This document shows, piece after piece, positions 7,748 through 17,037 of a stretch of DNA of 64,000 nucleotides. The position numbers and the translations under genes were made by a program. Every line of letters begins with the position of its first letter. Position 1 is the stretch's first letter. The notes beneath the pieces were generated by a model. It saw only the letters and a list, made by a program, of their open reading frames with translations. It made no database searches and was not told the origin of the DNA. Source of the stretch: Streptomyces sp. 846.5. GTDB taxonomy: Bacteria > Actinomycetota > Actinomycetes > Streptomycetales > Streptomycetaceae. The DNA is taken from the NCBI RefSeq assembly GCF_004365705.1, contig NZ_SOBN01000002.1, forward strand, positions 1,488,001 through 1,552,000. The letters run 5' to 3'.

Positions 7748-8679
7748 CCAGCACGACCACCACCCTCGCCGCCGCGGCAGGACGCCGCCGCGCGGTACGC
7801 AGCGGCGTCGGGGCCACCCGCCCGGGCCTGGCCTGGGCGGTGCCCGCGACCGTCTTCTTCAGCCTGTTCGCGATCGTTCCACTGGTCCTGGTCGCGGTCC
7901 TCTCCTTCACCGGCTGGAACGGGATCGGCGCGCCGAAGTGGATCGGGCTGTCCAACTGGACCGCGCTCTGGCACGACCCGGTCATGCTCAAGAGCCTGTG
8001 GCTGAGCGCGCTGCTGACCACGCTCGGCGTGGTGATCCAGACCCCGATCAGCATCCTGCTGGGGGTGTGGGCCGCCGGGCACCAGCGCAACCGCGCGGTC
8101 CTGTCGGCGATCTACTTCGTCCCGCTGCTGCTCTCGGTGACCGCGGTCTCGGTGCTGTGGCGGGCCCTGCTCGACCCCAACTTCGGGATCCCCTCCGACG
8201 CGGGCTGGCTGTTCGGCAACGGCAACCTGCTCGGCACCCAGAGCGGCTCCATCGGTGTGCTGGCCTTCGTCGGCGCCTGGCAGTGGACCCCGCTGCACAC
8301 CCTGATCTACCAGGGCGGCGCCCGCGCCGTCCCGCAGGTGCTCTACCAGGCCGCGGCGATCGACGGGGCGGGGACGGTGCGTCAGTTCTTCCACATCACC
8401 CTGCCGCAGCTGCGCAACACGATCATCACCTCCATGGTGCTGATGGTGGTCGGCGGGCTGACCACCTTTGACACCGTGCTGATCCTCACCCAGGGCGGCC
8501 CCGGCACCGACACCACCATCAGCGCCTACTACATGTACCAGCAGGGCTTCCTGAGCTTCGACTTCGGCGGTGCCTCGGCCATCGCCCTGGTGCTGGTGGT
8601 GGTCGCCACGCTGATCTCGCTGGTCATGGTCCGGCTGACCGGCTACGACAGGATGAACAGCACCGCGGAGGGACTGTGA
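7744..8679 (+). CDS. bxlF: Sugar ABC transporter permease, MalF type
   Basis: 311 residues with about six membrane helices, beginning at PGLAWAVPATVFFSLFAIV. The EAA loop that contacts the ATPase is visible near residue 200 (YQAAAIDGAGTVRQFFHITLP). It is the first of two permeases of the importer, overlapping the lipoprotein stop by 4 bp and the next permease by 1 bp, which implies tight translational coupling. Confidence 0.85.
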   Translation: MTSTTTTLAAAAGRRRAVRSGVGATRPGLAWAVPATVFFSLFAIVPLVLVAVLSFTGWNGIGAPKWIGLSNWTALWHDPVMLKSLWLSALLTTLGVVIQTPISILLGVWAAGHQRNRAVLSAIYFVPLLLSVTAVSVLWRALLDPNFGIPSDAGWLFGNGNLLGTQSGSIGVLAFVGAWQWTPLHTLIYQGGARAVPQVLYQAAAIDGAGTVRQFFHITLPQLRNTIITSMVLMVVGGLTTFDTVLILTQGGPGTDTTISAYYMYQQGFLSFDFGGASAIALVLVVVATLISLVMVRLTGYDRMNSTAEGL

Positions 8680-9497
8680 TGCGGCAACGCCCCAACTACC
8701 TCGCCGGGTTCGGCTCGCTGGTCTGGCTCTTCCTGGTCGGCCTGCCGCTGTACGTGATGCTGACCGCGACGCTGCGCACCCAGTCCGACTACTCCACGTC
8801 CGGACCGCTCAGCTTCCCCACCCACCTGACCCTGCAGAACTACCTGGACGACTTCTCCAACGGCTTCGGCCGGGACTTCCTCAACACCATCGTGGTCACC
8901 CTGTCCGTGGTCGCCATCGTGCTGCTGGTGGTCCCGCCGCTGGCCTACGCCATCACCAGGAGCCGCCACCGCACCATGAGCACGGTCTTCCGGATCTTCC
9001 TGCTCGGCCTGGCCATTCCCGCGCAGGCGGTGATCGTGCCGATGTTCTACGTCATCAGCAAGGCGGGCCTGTACGACAACCTGGTCGGCGTCATCCTGCC
9101 CACCGCGGCTTTCTCCCTGCCCATCTGCACCATCATCCTGACCGGCGCGATGCGCGACATCACCTCCGAGCTGTACGAGGCGATGGCAGTTGACGGAGCG
9201 TCACCGGCGCGGGTCTTTCGGCAGCTGGTGCTGCCGCTGTCCAAGGGCGGCCTGTCCACCATCGTCGTCTTCTCCGCGCTGCAGGCCTGGAACGGATTCC
9301 TCTTCCCGCTGGTGCTGACCCAGTCCGACTCCACCAAGGTGATCACCCTGGGCCTCTACAACTTCCAGACCGAGCACGGGGTCGACGTCCCCGGTCTGCT
9401 CAGCGCCGTGCTGCTGTCCATGCTGCCCATCCTGGTCGTCTACCTGTTCGCCCGCCGCGCCCTGGTCCGCGGGCTCATGGGGGTCGGCGGAAAGTGA
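8679..9497 (+). CDS. bxlG: Sugar ABC transporter permease, MalG type
   Basis: About 272 residues with six predicted helices and the MalG-type EAA loop (LYEAMAVDGASPARVFRQLV). The C-terminus (RRALVRGLMGVGGK) is typical of the class. GGAGG at 8667-8671 lies 7 nt before the ATG at 8679 and only 4 nt before an in-frame GTG at 8676, so I use the ATG. Its stop overlaps the GH3 start (GTGA). Confidence 0.85.
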   Translation: MRQRPNYLAGFGSLVWLFLVGLPLYVMLTATLRTQSDYSTSGPLSFPTHLTLQNYLDDFSNGFGRDFLNTIVVTLSVVAIVLLVVPPLAYAITRSRHRTMSTVFRIFLLGLAIPAQAVIVPMFYVISKAGLYDNLVGVILPTAAFSLPICTIILTGAMRDITSELYEAMAVDGASPARVFRQLVLPLSKGGLSTIVVFSALQAWNGFLFPLVLTQSDSTKVITLGLYNFQTEHGVDVPGLLSAVLLSMLPILVVYLFARRALVRGLMGVGGK

Positions 9498-11890
9498 CAG
9501 AGCGATTGAACCCCATCCCGAGCACCTCCTCCCCCACGTCCACCGCACCGACCTGGCAGGACACCTCGTTGTCGGCCGGCGACCGCGCCGACGCCCTGAT
9601 CGCCGTGATGACCCTGCGGGAGAAGGTCGCCCAGCTGGTCGGCGTCTGGGTCGGCGCCTCCGCCGAGGGCGACGAGGTCGCCCCCTACCAGCACGACCTG
9701 GAGGAGCCGGTCGACCTCGACGCCCTGCTCCCGCACGGGCTGGGCCAGTTGACCCGTCCGTTCGGCACCGCGCCGATCGACCCCGCCCTGGGCGCGCTGT
9801 CGCTGCTGCGCAGTCAGCGCCGGATCGCCGCGGCCAACCGCTTCGGGATCCCGGCGCTGGCCCACGAGGAGTGCCTGGCCGGCTTTGCCGCCTGGGGCGC
9901 CACCGCCTACCCGGTCCCGCTGTCCTGGGGGGCCACCTTCAACCCGGAGCTGGTCCGGGCGATGGCGGCCGCCATCGGCCGGGACATGCGCGCCGTGGGC
10001 GTCCACCAGGGGCTGGCCCCGGTCCTGGACGTGGTGCGCGACGCGCGCTGGGGCCGGGTCGAGGAGACCATCGGCGAGGACCCCTACCTGGTCGGCACCG
10101 TCGCCACCGCGTATGTGGTCGGGCTGGAGTCCGCCGGCATCATCGCCACTCTCAAGCACTTCGCCGGCTACTCCGCCTCCACGGCCGGCCGCAACCTCGC
10201 CCCGGTCGCCATGGGCCCGCGCGAGCGCGCCGACGTCATCCTGCCGCCGTTCGAGATGGCCGTGCGCGAGGGCCGGCCCCGCTCGGTGATGTCCGCCTAC
10301 ACCGACACCGACGGCATCCCCTCCGCCGCCGACCAGGACCTGCTGACCGGTCTGCTCCGCGACACCTGGGGCTTCACCGGGACCGTGGTCGCCGACTACT
10401 TCGGCATCGCGTTCCTCAAGCTGCTGCACGGGGTGGCCGCGGACTGGGGCGCCGCGGCGGGACTTGCGCTGGCCGGCGGGGTCGACGTGGAGCTGCCCAC
10501 CGTCAGGACCTTCGGTGAGCCGCTGCTGGCCGCCGTCACCGCCGGAGCCGTGCCCGAGCAGCTGGTGGACCGCGCGCTGCGACGGGTCCTGGTGCAGAAG
10601 GCCGAACTCGGACTGCTCGACCCGGACTGGGACCCGGTACCGTCCGCCCTGGCCGGCGGCGTCCTGAACAGCGCAGACATGGACGCGCCGGGCGTGCTCC
10701 GCGGCCGCGTCGACCTGGACACCCCGGCCAACCGGGCACTGGCCGAGGAGGTCGCCGAGCAGGCCGTGGTGCTGCTGCGCAACGACGGGACCCTGCCGCT
10801 GGACCGCCCGCGCCGGATCGCGGTGATCGGACCGAACGCCGACACCCCGCGCGCCCTGCTGGGCTGCTACGCCTTTCCGGTGCACGTCGGCGGCAGGCAC
10901 CCGGAGGTGCCGCTCGGCATCGACCTGCCGACCCTGCTCGACCAGGTCACCGCCGAGTTCCCGGACAGCGAGGTGGTCACCGCACCGGGCACCGCCGTCG
11001 ACGGCGGCGACGCCTCGGGCATCGCCGAGGCCGCGGAGCTGGCCCGGGGCGCGGACGTGGTCCTGCTCGTCCTCGGCGACCGGGCCGGTCTGTTCGGACG
11101 CGGCACCAGCGGCGAGGGCTGCGACGCCGAGTCGCTCGAACTCCCGGGCCTGCAACAGCAGTTGCTGGACTCGCTGCTGGACGTGGGCACCCCGCTGGTG
11201 GTCGTCCTGCTGGCCGGACGCCCCTATGCGCTCGGCCGCGCGGTGACCGAGGCCGCGGGCATCGTCCAGGCCTTCTTCCCCGGCGAGGCCGGGGCCCGGG
11301 CGGTGGCCGGGGTGCTGAGCGGACGGGTCAACCCCTCCGGCCGGCTCCCGGTCAGCGTCCCCGGCCGTCCGGGCGTGCAGCCGTCCACCTATCTGGCCGC
11401 CCGGCTGGCCCGGGCCAGCAGTGTCTCCAGCACCGACCCGACCCCGGCGTACGGCTTCGGCCACGGGCTGTCCTACACCGCATTCGACTGGTCCGACCTG
11501 GAACTGGTCGAGGCCGCCGCCGACACCGCCGGCGCGTTCGACATCGCCCTGACCGTGCGCAACACCGGCGGGCGCAGCGGCACCGAGGTCGTCCAGCTCT
11601 ACCTGCACGACCCCGTCGCCTCGGTGGTCCAGCCGGTACAGCGGCTGATCGGCTACCGGCGGATCCCGCTGGCCGCCGGGGAGCGGGCGCGGCTGCGGAT
11701 CACCGTCCCGGCCGACCTGGCGTCCTTCACCGGGCGCGACGGGCGGCGGATCGTCGAGCCGGGCGAGCTGGAACTGCGGCTGGCGTCCTCCTGCACCGAG
11801 ACCCGCCTCACCGCCCGGGTGACCCTGACCGGGCCGGTCCGCACCGTCGACCACACGCGCAGGCTGCACGCGGATTTCGAGGTCGACTGA
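9494..11890 (+). CDS. bxlA: Cytoplasmic GH3 beta-xylosidase/beta-glucosidase
   Basis: 798 residues, no signal peptide. The GH3 N-terminal barrel (about 30-370) carries the RWGR/KH/DY signatures: DARWGRVEET (183-192), KHFAGY (221-226) and the nucleophile D301 in VVADYFG. The C-terminal alpha/beta sandwich (about 420-640) and a fibronectin III-like domain (about 690-780) follow. It would hydrolyse imported oligosaccharides to monosaccharide. Family GH3 alone does not separate xylosidase from glucosidase or arabinosidase; the xylanase and bxl order favour xylosidase. GTG start overlapping the permease stop. Confidence 0.85.
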   Translation: MTERLNPIPSTSSPTSTAPTWQDTSLSAGDRADALIAVMTLREKVAQLVGVWVGASAEGDEVAPYQHDLEEPVDLDALLPHGLGQLTRPFGTAPIDPALGALSLLRSQRRIAAANRFGIPALAHEECLAGFAAWGATAYPVPLSWGATFNPELVRAMAAAIGRDMRAVGVHQGLAPVLDVVRDARWGRVEETIGEDPYLVGTVATAYVVGLESAGIIATLKHFAGYSASTAGRNLAPVAMGPRERADVILPPFEMAVREGRPRSVMSAYTDTDGIPSAADQDLLTGLLRDTWGFTGTVVADYFGIAFLKLLHGVAADWGAAAGLALAGGVDVELPTVRTFGEPLLAAVTAGAVPEQLVDRALRRVLVQKAELGLLDPDWDPVPSALAGGVLNSADMDAPGVLRGRVDLDTPANRALAEEVAEQAVVLLRNDGTLPLDRPRRIAVIGPNADTPRALLGCYAFPVHVGGRHPEVPLGIDLPTLLDQVTAEFPDSEVVTAPGTAVDGGDASGIAEAAELARGADVVLLVLGDRAGLFGRGTSGEGCDAESLELPGLQQQLLDSLLDVGTPLVVVLLAGRPYALGRAVTEAAGIVQAFFPGEAGARAVAGVLSGRVNPSGRLPVSVPGRPGVQPSTYLAARLARASSVSSTDPTPAYGFGHGLSYTAFDWSDLELVEAAADTAGAFDIALTVRNTGGRSGTEVVQLYLHDPVASVVQPVQRLIGYRRIPLAAGERARLRITVPADLASFTGRDGRRIVEPGELELRLASSCTETRLTARVTLTGPVRTVDHTRRLHADFEVD

Positions 11891-11916
11891 CATCCGCGAT
11901 CGGCACACTGGTTTCT

Positions 11917-11923
11917 TGTTATC
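11917..11923 (+). promoter_or_regulatory. TGTTATC element upstream of the sigma factor gene
   Basis: TGTTATC begins 73 nt before the GTG at 11990, and CCGCATC follows at 11932. The same heptamer begins 74 nt before the next gene (13734). It could be an extended -10 (TG-N-TATCCT) or part of an ECF-type promoter. Confidence 0.4.
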
Positions 11924-11989
11924 CTCACCAGCCGCATCGCATCTGCTGTTCAGGGGGTCCGAGCGTCCCGCGAGAGGATACGAACGGCA

Positions 11990-13726
11990 GTGCTGCACAA
12001 TCCCGACACCGAGCTGGTGGTCGCCGCGTCCGCCGGGGACCAGCGGGCTCTGGACGACCTGGTCGCGGACTGTCTGCCGCTGGTCTACAACGTCGTGGGC
12101 CGGGCGCTCAGCGGCCACGCGGACGTGGACGACGTGGTGCAGGACACCATGCTGAGCGTGGTGAACGGCCTGGACCGGCTGCGCGACGCGGAGCGCTTCC
12201 GGTCCTGGCTGGTCTCGATCGCCATGCAGAAGATCCGCGAGCGGTGGCGGCGCCAGCAGGCCCGGCCGACCCCCGGCTTCCTCGACGAGATGCTCGGACT
12301 GCCCGATCCGGACGCGGACTTCGTCGACCTCACGATCATCCGGCTGGAACTGTCGGACCAGCGCCAGGAGATCGCGGAGGCCACCCGCTGGATCGAGCCG
12401 GCCGAGCGCGACGTGCTGGCCCTGTGGTGGCTGGAGGCGGCCGGCGAACTCACTCGCTCGGAGCTGGCCGAAGCGCTCCAACTCACGCCGCAGCACACGG
12501 CGGTGCGGGTGCAACGGCTCAAGGAGCGGCTGGAGGCGGCCCGGGTCGTGGTCCGCGCGCTGCGCGCCGCACCGCCGTGCCCGGACCTGGTCGCGCTGAC
12601 CGAGGTCTGGGACGGGATACCGGCTCCGCTGTGGCGCAAGCGGCTGGTGCGGCACGCCAATGAGTGCCCGGCCTGCTCGCTGCACTGGCGGGATCTGCTC
12701 CCGCCGGAGGGACTGCTCGCCGGCGTCGCCCTGGTGCCGCCACCGCCGGGCCTCACCCTCGGCGCGCTGCTGCACGGGAGCGCCGGTCACGCCGTCGCGG
12801 GTCATGCCGCCGGCCTGGGCGGCCGAGTCGGACACCTGGTGCAGTACCTCATGGCGAAACCGGTCGCCGCCGCGACCGCAGGCGCCCTGGCGCTGGGCGG
12901 CGGCGCCGCGGCCGGCTACGCGGTCGTGGCCCAGCCGCCGCACAGGGCACCACAACACCTCGCCGCCACCGCGCCCTCCAGCGCGATCCCGGTGTCCAGC
13001 AGCGCAGCCATACCGAGCAGTTCACCCAGCGCCGCCCCGACCACCACGCCCACACCCGCCGTCCCGCACTACGGCCAGACCGTGGACCAAGCCGACAGCG
13101 CCCCGTCCGCCACCGCCAAGCCGGGCCCGCTGCCGGTACGGCCGCAGACCACGCCGCTGTCCATATCCGGGACGTTCGGGGCCCAACACCCGGGCGCCAC
13201 CGGCGAGATGTATGTACTCACCCACCGCGGCGAGAACCTCACCGTCACCGGGCGCGGCTACCTCCTGGTGCGCTGGCAGCTGCCGACCCTCGGGCAGATC
13301 TTCCCGCCGACCTGGACCGGCCTCAGCGGCAGGCTGTTCCATGTCGCCTCCGGCGGCGGGCGCCGGATGGACGACCCCAAGCCGGGCACCACCGTCGCGG
13401 GCACCTGGATGGGAGACCGCGACCAGGGCTACGACACGCTGGTCGCGGGAGCCCAACAGATGTGGCAGAACGAGTACTTCTACCTGGACGGCACGGTCAC
13501 CCTGCACCTGAACCAGACCGGCCTGCGCTACTCGCTGATCGTCTCCCCCAGCACCTGGCAGGCCGTCAGCACCGACATCGACCTGGCGCCCAATCCCGCC
13601 GCTGGCCTGGTCCGCTACGGCCTGGTCCGGGACACCGGCAACGACGCCGCTCCGGTGCCGCAGTACCTGACCCGGTCGAGCCCCGCCGACCCGTTCTCGG
13701 TCGCGCAACTGTCACGACTGTCCTAG
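11990..13726 (+). CDS. ECF sigma factor fused to zinc-finger, membrane helix and extracytoplasmic domain
   Basis: 578 residues. Sigma region 2 (about 24-90, with DVDDVVQDTMLSV and RFRSWLVSIAMQKIRERW) and region 4 (about 130-188) form a standard ECF factor. They are followed by a zinc-finger-like H222-x3-C226-x2-C229 motif as in ZAS-type anti-sigma factors, one Gly/Ala-rich membrane helix (about 290-314), a Ser/Pro/Thr linker (315-385) and an outside domain of about 190 residues that I do not recognise. Sigma and its membrane sensor are thus one polypeptide, as in the ECF groups with long C-terminal extensions known from actinobacteria. Release would need proteolysis. GTG start after GAGAGGA. 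The wall protein downstream is a likely target. Confidence 0.8.
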   Translation: MLHNPDTELVVAASAGDQRALDDLVADCLPLVYNVVGRALSGHADVDDVVQDTMLSVVNGLDRLRDAERFRSWLVSIAMQKIRERWRRQQARPTPGFLDEMLGLPDPDADFVDLTIIRLELSDQRQEIAEATRWIEPAERDVLALWWLEAAGELTRSELAEALQLTPQHTAVRVQRLKERLEAARVVVRALRAAPPCPDLVALTEVWDGIPAPLWRKRLVRHANECPACSLHWRDLLPPEGLLAGVALVPPPPGLTLGALLHGSAGHAVAGHAAGLGGRVGHLVQYLMAKPVAAATAGALALGGGAAAGYAVVAQPPHRAPQHLAATAPSSAIPVSSSAAIPSSSPSAAPTTTPTPAVPHYGQTVDQADSAPSATAKPGPLPVRPQTTPLSISGTFGAQHPGATGEMYVLTHRGENLTVTGRGYLLVRWQLPTLGQIFPPTWTGLSGRLFHVASGGGRRMDDPKPGTTVAGTWMGDRDQGYDTLVAGAQQMWQNEYFYLDGTVTLHLNQTGLRYSLIVSPSTWQAVSTDIDLAPNPAAGLVRYGLVRDTGNDAAPVPQYLTRSSPADPFSVAQLSRLS

Positions 13727-13733
13727 CGAAAGC

Positions 13734-13740
13734 TGTTATC
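13734..13740 (+). promoter_or_regulatory. TGTTATC element upstream of the wall protein gene
   Basis: Second copy of TGTTATC, beginning 74 nt before the ATG at 13808, again followed by CCGCATC (13754-13760). It starts only 8 bp after the sigma factor's stop codon. The matched placement suggests both genes share a promoter type. Confidence 0.4.
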
Positions 13741-13807
13741 ACCGGACCACCGGCCGCATCTCCCTTGGTGAGCGTTGATCAGATCCGACCATCGGGAGAC
13801 TCGGCAC

Positions 13808-15847
13808 ATGAGCAAGCAGACTGGCGCACACCGGATTCGCCGCGGACGGGTCCTGGTCGCCGGGTCGGTGGCACTCGCGGCCGTGGGCGCGCCGCTCCTC
13901 GCCTCGCAGTTGCAGGCCTCGGCGGCGACCACCGACATCACGGCCGCGATCCGGGCCGGGCAGAACGTCACCCTCACCGGCGACGTGGTGGTGAACCTTC
14001 CCCCCGGGACGACCACCTACAACGGCGTCATCAGCGGCACCGGAACGCTCACCGTCAATGCCCCGGCCGGCTCCGGAACTCTCATACTCACCAAGGACAG
14101 TGACTTCACCCTGCCCGCGTCGCGCCGCCACCAGACGGTGACCACCACCAAGGCCGCCCATCCGGTGACCACGGTCACCGACCCCGACGAACCGACCGTG
14201 ATCGTCAGCCGCGGCGCCACCCTGCAGTACAGCAGCACGGGCTCCACCGGCATCATCGGCCACTACCCCTACGGCACCCCCGGATACGCGCTCAACGAGG
14301 ACAACATCCGGGTCGACGGCACGCTGGTGCTGCAGACGGTGAACCGGAACTACAACCTCGGCACCATCAGCGGCTCGGGGCTGATCCTCCAGCCGCGCTT
14401 CACCTGGGGAACCCTGGACCTGGCCGGTACGCACCCGTTCAGCGGCGTCATCTACAACGGCACCGGAATGGCGCTCGCCAAGCCCTGGTACCCGCTGTCG
14501 CTGCCCGACGCCAAGGCCGTCGTGAACGAGGGCTCGGCCATCATCGGCACCCCGTACGACTACACCCTGAGACTGCGTCAGGACTTCTACGAGGACCGCT
14601 ACGGAAACGACATCAACTTCCATACGGCCAGGGGCGGACTGGTCGTCGTCAGCGGGATCTACAGCTACGCGGACCAGGGAGTGCCCAACAACCCCTCGTT
14701 GAGCGACCCGGCGCTCAACCGCAGCACATCCGTGGGCAACGCCAACACCCGCGGCGTCAACATCGAAGGCGCGCACGTCCAGTGGGGCGACGGGACCAGC
14801 AACCGGTTCTTCCTCCCGGCCACCCCCGCCAACTCCTACATCAACATCCACAGGAACGGCACGCTGGCCTTTGACTACAACGGGCCGGTCACCCTGGACA
14901 CGCCGATATCCGGCGGCGTCTACCACAACTCGCTCAGCACGCCCGCGTACAGCGACGTCAGCCTGGTGGCCCAGCCGGGCAATGCGGTGACCTTCGCGAC
15001 GCCGATGAACTACCACGGCACCACCAGCATCGGCGCCGGGGCCACGCTGACCCTCGGCACCGGAGCCACCGGCGGTGACTCCGCCCTGCTCACCGGGACC
15101 GCCACGGACACCGTCGACGACCGGGGCACCCTGGTGGTCCGCAACACGGCCAAGGCCGTCTCGCTGTCCCGGATCAGCGGCCCCGGCTCCCTCGTCCAGG
15201 CCGGCTCGGCCACGACCACCCTGACCGGCCCGATCTCCTACACCGGCGGCACCAGCGTCTCCGCGGGCACCCTCTCCGTCGCCGGCGGCAGTCTCGCCAC
15301 CAGCAGCGGCGTCGACCTGACCCGGCCGGGGGCGGTCCTGGACCTGCGCAAGGCAGGCAACCAGACCGTCCGGAGCCTGTCCGGCGTCCAGGGCAGCACC
15401 ATCCTGCTCGGCAGCAACACCCTGACGGTGGACACGGCCGAGTCCACCGTCTTCAGCGGCCGGATCGTCGGCGGAACCCTGAACAAGACCGGCACCGGCT
15501 CACTGACCCTGACCGACAAGGCCACCCCGGCCGGACACGGCTGGACGACCGGGGCGGCACCGCAGGCAACCACCGGAGTGCACCCGACCGCGAGCGGCGC
15601 AGTAGCAACTCCCGGAGCAACCGCCGGAGCGACCGCAGCAGCGACGCCGACCGGGAGTCCGTCCGCCGCCACCGCGTCCGGTGATCTGGCCCAGACCGGA
15701 AGCTCCATGCCCACCCTCGGCATGGCCGGCGCGACCGCCGCCCTCCTGGCGAGCGGCGCCGGCCTGCTGGTGCGCAACCGCCGCAGGTCACCGGCCGGGG
15801 CCGGGACCGGCGGCGGCCATCGCCGACGCAAGACTCGTCAGCGGTAG
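13808..15847 (+). CDS. LAQTG-anchored cell-wall protein with beta-helix repeats
   Basis: 679 residues. A basic signal peptide (RRGRVLVAGSVALAAVG, cleavage near residue 40) is followed by a long Ser/Thr/Gly-rich region with autotransporter-like repeats (for example GGTLNKTGTGSLTLTDKAT, about 555-575), expected to fold as a right-handed beta-helix. A Pro/Thr/Ala stalk leads to LAQTG (627-631), a hydrophobic helix and a very basic tail of RNRRR and HRRRKTRQR. LAxTG is the class E sortase signal of high-GC actinomycetes, so the protein should be attached to peptidoglycan. The sortase is not in the window. The ATG at 13808 follows GGGAGA. Its 3' end overlaps the convergent GH16 gene by 10 bp. Confidence 0.8.
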   Translation: MSKQTGAHRIRRGRVLVAGSVALAAVGAPLLASQLQASAATTDITAAIRAGQNVTLTGDVVVNLPPGTTTYNGVISGTGTLTVNAPAGSGTLILTKDSDFTLPASRRHQTVTTTKAAHPVTTVTDPDEPTVIVSRGATLQYSSTGSTGIIGHYPYGTPGYALNEDNIRVDGTLVLQTVNRNYNLGTISGSGLILQPRFTWGTLDLAGTHPFSGVIYNGTGMALAKPWYPLSLPDAKAVVNEGSAIIGTPYDYTLRLRQDFYEDRYGNDINFHTARGGLVVVSGIYSYADQGVPNNPSLSDPALNRSTSVGNANTRGVNIEGAHVQWGDGTSNRFFLPATPANSYINIHRNGTLAFDYNGPVTLDTPISGGVYHNSLSTPAYSDVSLVAQPGNAVTFATPMNYHGTTSIGAGATLTLGTGATGGDSALLTGTATDTVDDRGTLVVRNTAKAVSLSRISGPGSLVQAGSATTTLTGPISYTGGTSVSAGTLSVAGGSLATSSGVDLTRPGAVLDLRKAGNQTVRSLSGVQGSTILLGSNTLTVDTAESTVFSGRIVGGTLNKTGTGSLTLTDKATPAGHGWTTGAAPQATTGVHPTASGAVATPGATAGATAAATPTGSPSAATASGDLAQTGSSMPTLGMAGATAALLASGAGLLVRNRRRSPAGAGTGGGHRRRKTRQR

Positions 15848-17037
15848 ACCCGGACGTAGTCGGCGGAGAAGGTGATCGGGCTCGTGGACGTCGGCGCCGA
15901 GTGGTACTGGCCCGCGCTGATCGACAGGTTGAGGATCAGGTAGGCGGACCAGTTCGCGCCGACGCCGGAGCCGTCCGAGTAGACCTTGGCGCCGTTGACG
16001 TACCAGTCGACCGAGTTCGCGCCGTAGTAGGTGCCGATCGTCACCCAGCTGTCGGGGGCCACCGCCGAGGCATTGGTGTAGTAGTTCTGCCCGGAGGTGA
16101 CATGGTTGGTCAGCTCCAGCAGGTTGGGGTTGTCGGGGTGGTACTCGAAGGAGTCGATCTCCCCGTTGCCGTTCTTCCAGGTCCACAGGGCCGGCCAGGC
16201 GCCTGCGGCGGACGGCAGCTTGACCCGGGTCTCGACGTAGTCGCCGGTCTTGACCTGGAAGCCCTCGTTGGAGCCCTCGGTGGTGAGCATGCCGGTGGTC
16301 CAGGCCTGCTTGCCGTTCTCCAGAGTGTGCGAGGACGGCTGCGCCGTGAAGGTGGCGACGCCGTTGGCGACGCTGACGTCGTTCTGGTCGAGCCAGTCGA
16401 GCTTGTTGTCGTTCGGGTTGTGGGTGCCGTAGGCGTAGGAGCTGCTGGTGCTGCCGACCCAGCGGGAGCCCCAGGAGATCGGGCTGTTGAACTCGTCCGA
16501 CCAGGTCAGGGACTTCCCCGCGACCGGGGCGGCGGCGGTCGGCGTGCTGCTGGCCGTGGGCGTGGCCGTCGGCGTGGCGGTGGGCGTCGCGGTCGGCGTG
16601 CTGGTGGGCGTGCTGCTCGCCGCCGCGGTGACCTTCAGCGTCTTCGAGGCGAGGTTGTGCCAGGCGCCCGCGCTGTCCTGCCAGAAGCCGAACTCGGTGT
16701 AGGTCCCGACGGGCAGCGTACGGCTGCCGGTGGTGATGGAGACCCCGCTCGGGCAGATCCGGACGTTCGCATGATTTCCGGGGAAGTCCAGATTGTCACC
16801 GGCCGAGTCCCGGACGCCTACGCCGAGGGTCTTGGCGGTGAAGCAGCTGGTGGAGTGCACCGTGAGTTTGGCGGTCGTCGCGGTGCCCGCAGTCATCGAG
16901 GTCGGTGTGAGCCGGTCCTGGGTGACGCTGGTCGCGGCCTGGGCCGGGGTGGCGAGCGAGACGGCGGCCAGCGCGGCGGCGCCGGCCATCCCGACGGCCG
17001 CGCCGAGGCGTGCGGAGGCAGGGGCAGGTATGCGCAT
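15838..17037 (-). CDS. Secreted GH16 endo-beta-glucanase-type hydrolase
   Basis: 399 residues. Signal peptide (1-34, cleavage after PAQA). An N-terminal beta-domain with two Cys (about 36-137) and a Thr/Pro repeat linker (141-170) precede a GH16 catalytic domain (about 176-399). The active-site motif reads NGEIDSFEYHP, matching ExDxxE with two catalytic Glu. GH16 members cut beta-1,3- or beta-1,3/1,4-glucans, agarose or carrageenan; laminarinase/lichenase activity is most likely but the substrate is not fixed by what I see. GAGGAAC precedes the ATG. Confidence 0.85.
   Translation of the reverse strand: MRIPAPASARLGAAVGMAGAAALAAVSLATPAQAATSVTQDRLTPTSMTAGTATTAKLTVHSTSCFTAKTLGVGVRDSAGDNLDFPGNHANVRICPSGVSITTGSRTLPVGTYTEFGFWQDSAGAWHNLASKTLKVTAAASSTPTSTPTATPTATPTATPTASSTPTAAAPVAGKSLTWSDEFNSPISWGSRWVGSTSSSYAYGTHNPNDNKLDWLDQNDVSVANGVATFTAQPSSHTLENGKQAWTTGMLTTEGSNEGFQVKTGDYVETRVKLPSAAGAWPALWTWKNGNGEIDSFEYHPDNPNLLELTNHVTSGQNYYTNASAVAPDSWVTIGTYYGANSVDWYVNGAKVYSDGSGVGANWSAYLILNLSISAGQYHSAPTSTSPITFSADYVRVYR
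16528..16617 (-). repeat. Thr-Pro linker repeat in GH16
   Basis: A short in-frame tandem array of about 12-bp units encodes TPTATPTATPTATP between the N-terminal and catalytic domains. Its length may vary between strains. Confidence 0.7.

Noticed and set aside
9440..12958. A 1172-codon open frame on the minus strand across the GH3 and sigma factor genes
   Set aside because: It is antisense to two well-supported genes, is rich in Arg, Gly and Pro with no recognisable domain, and exists only because high GC removes stop codons.
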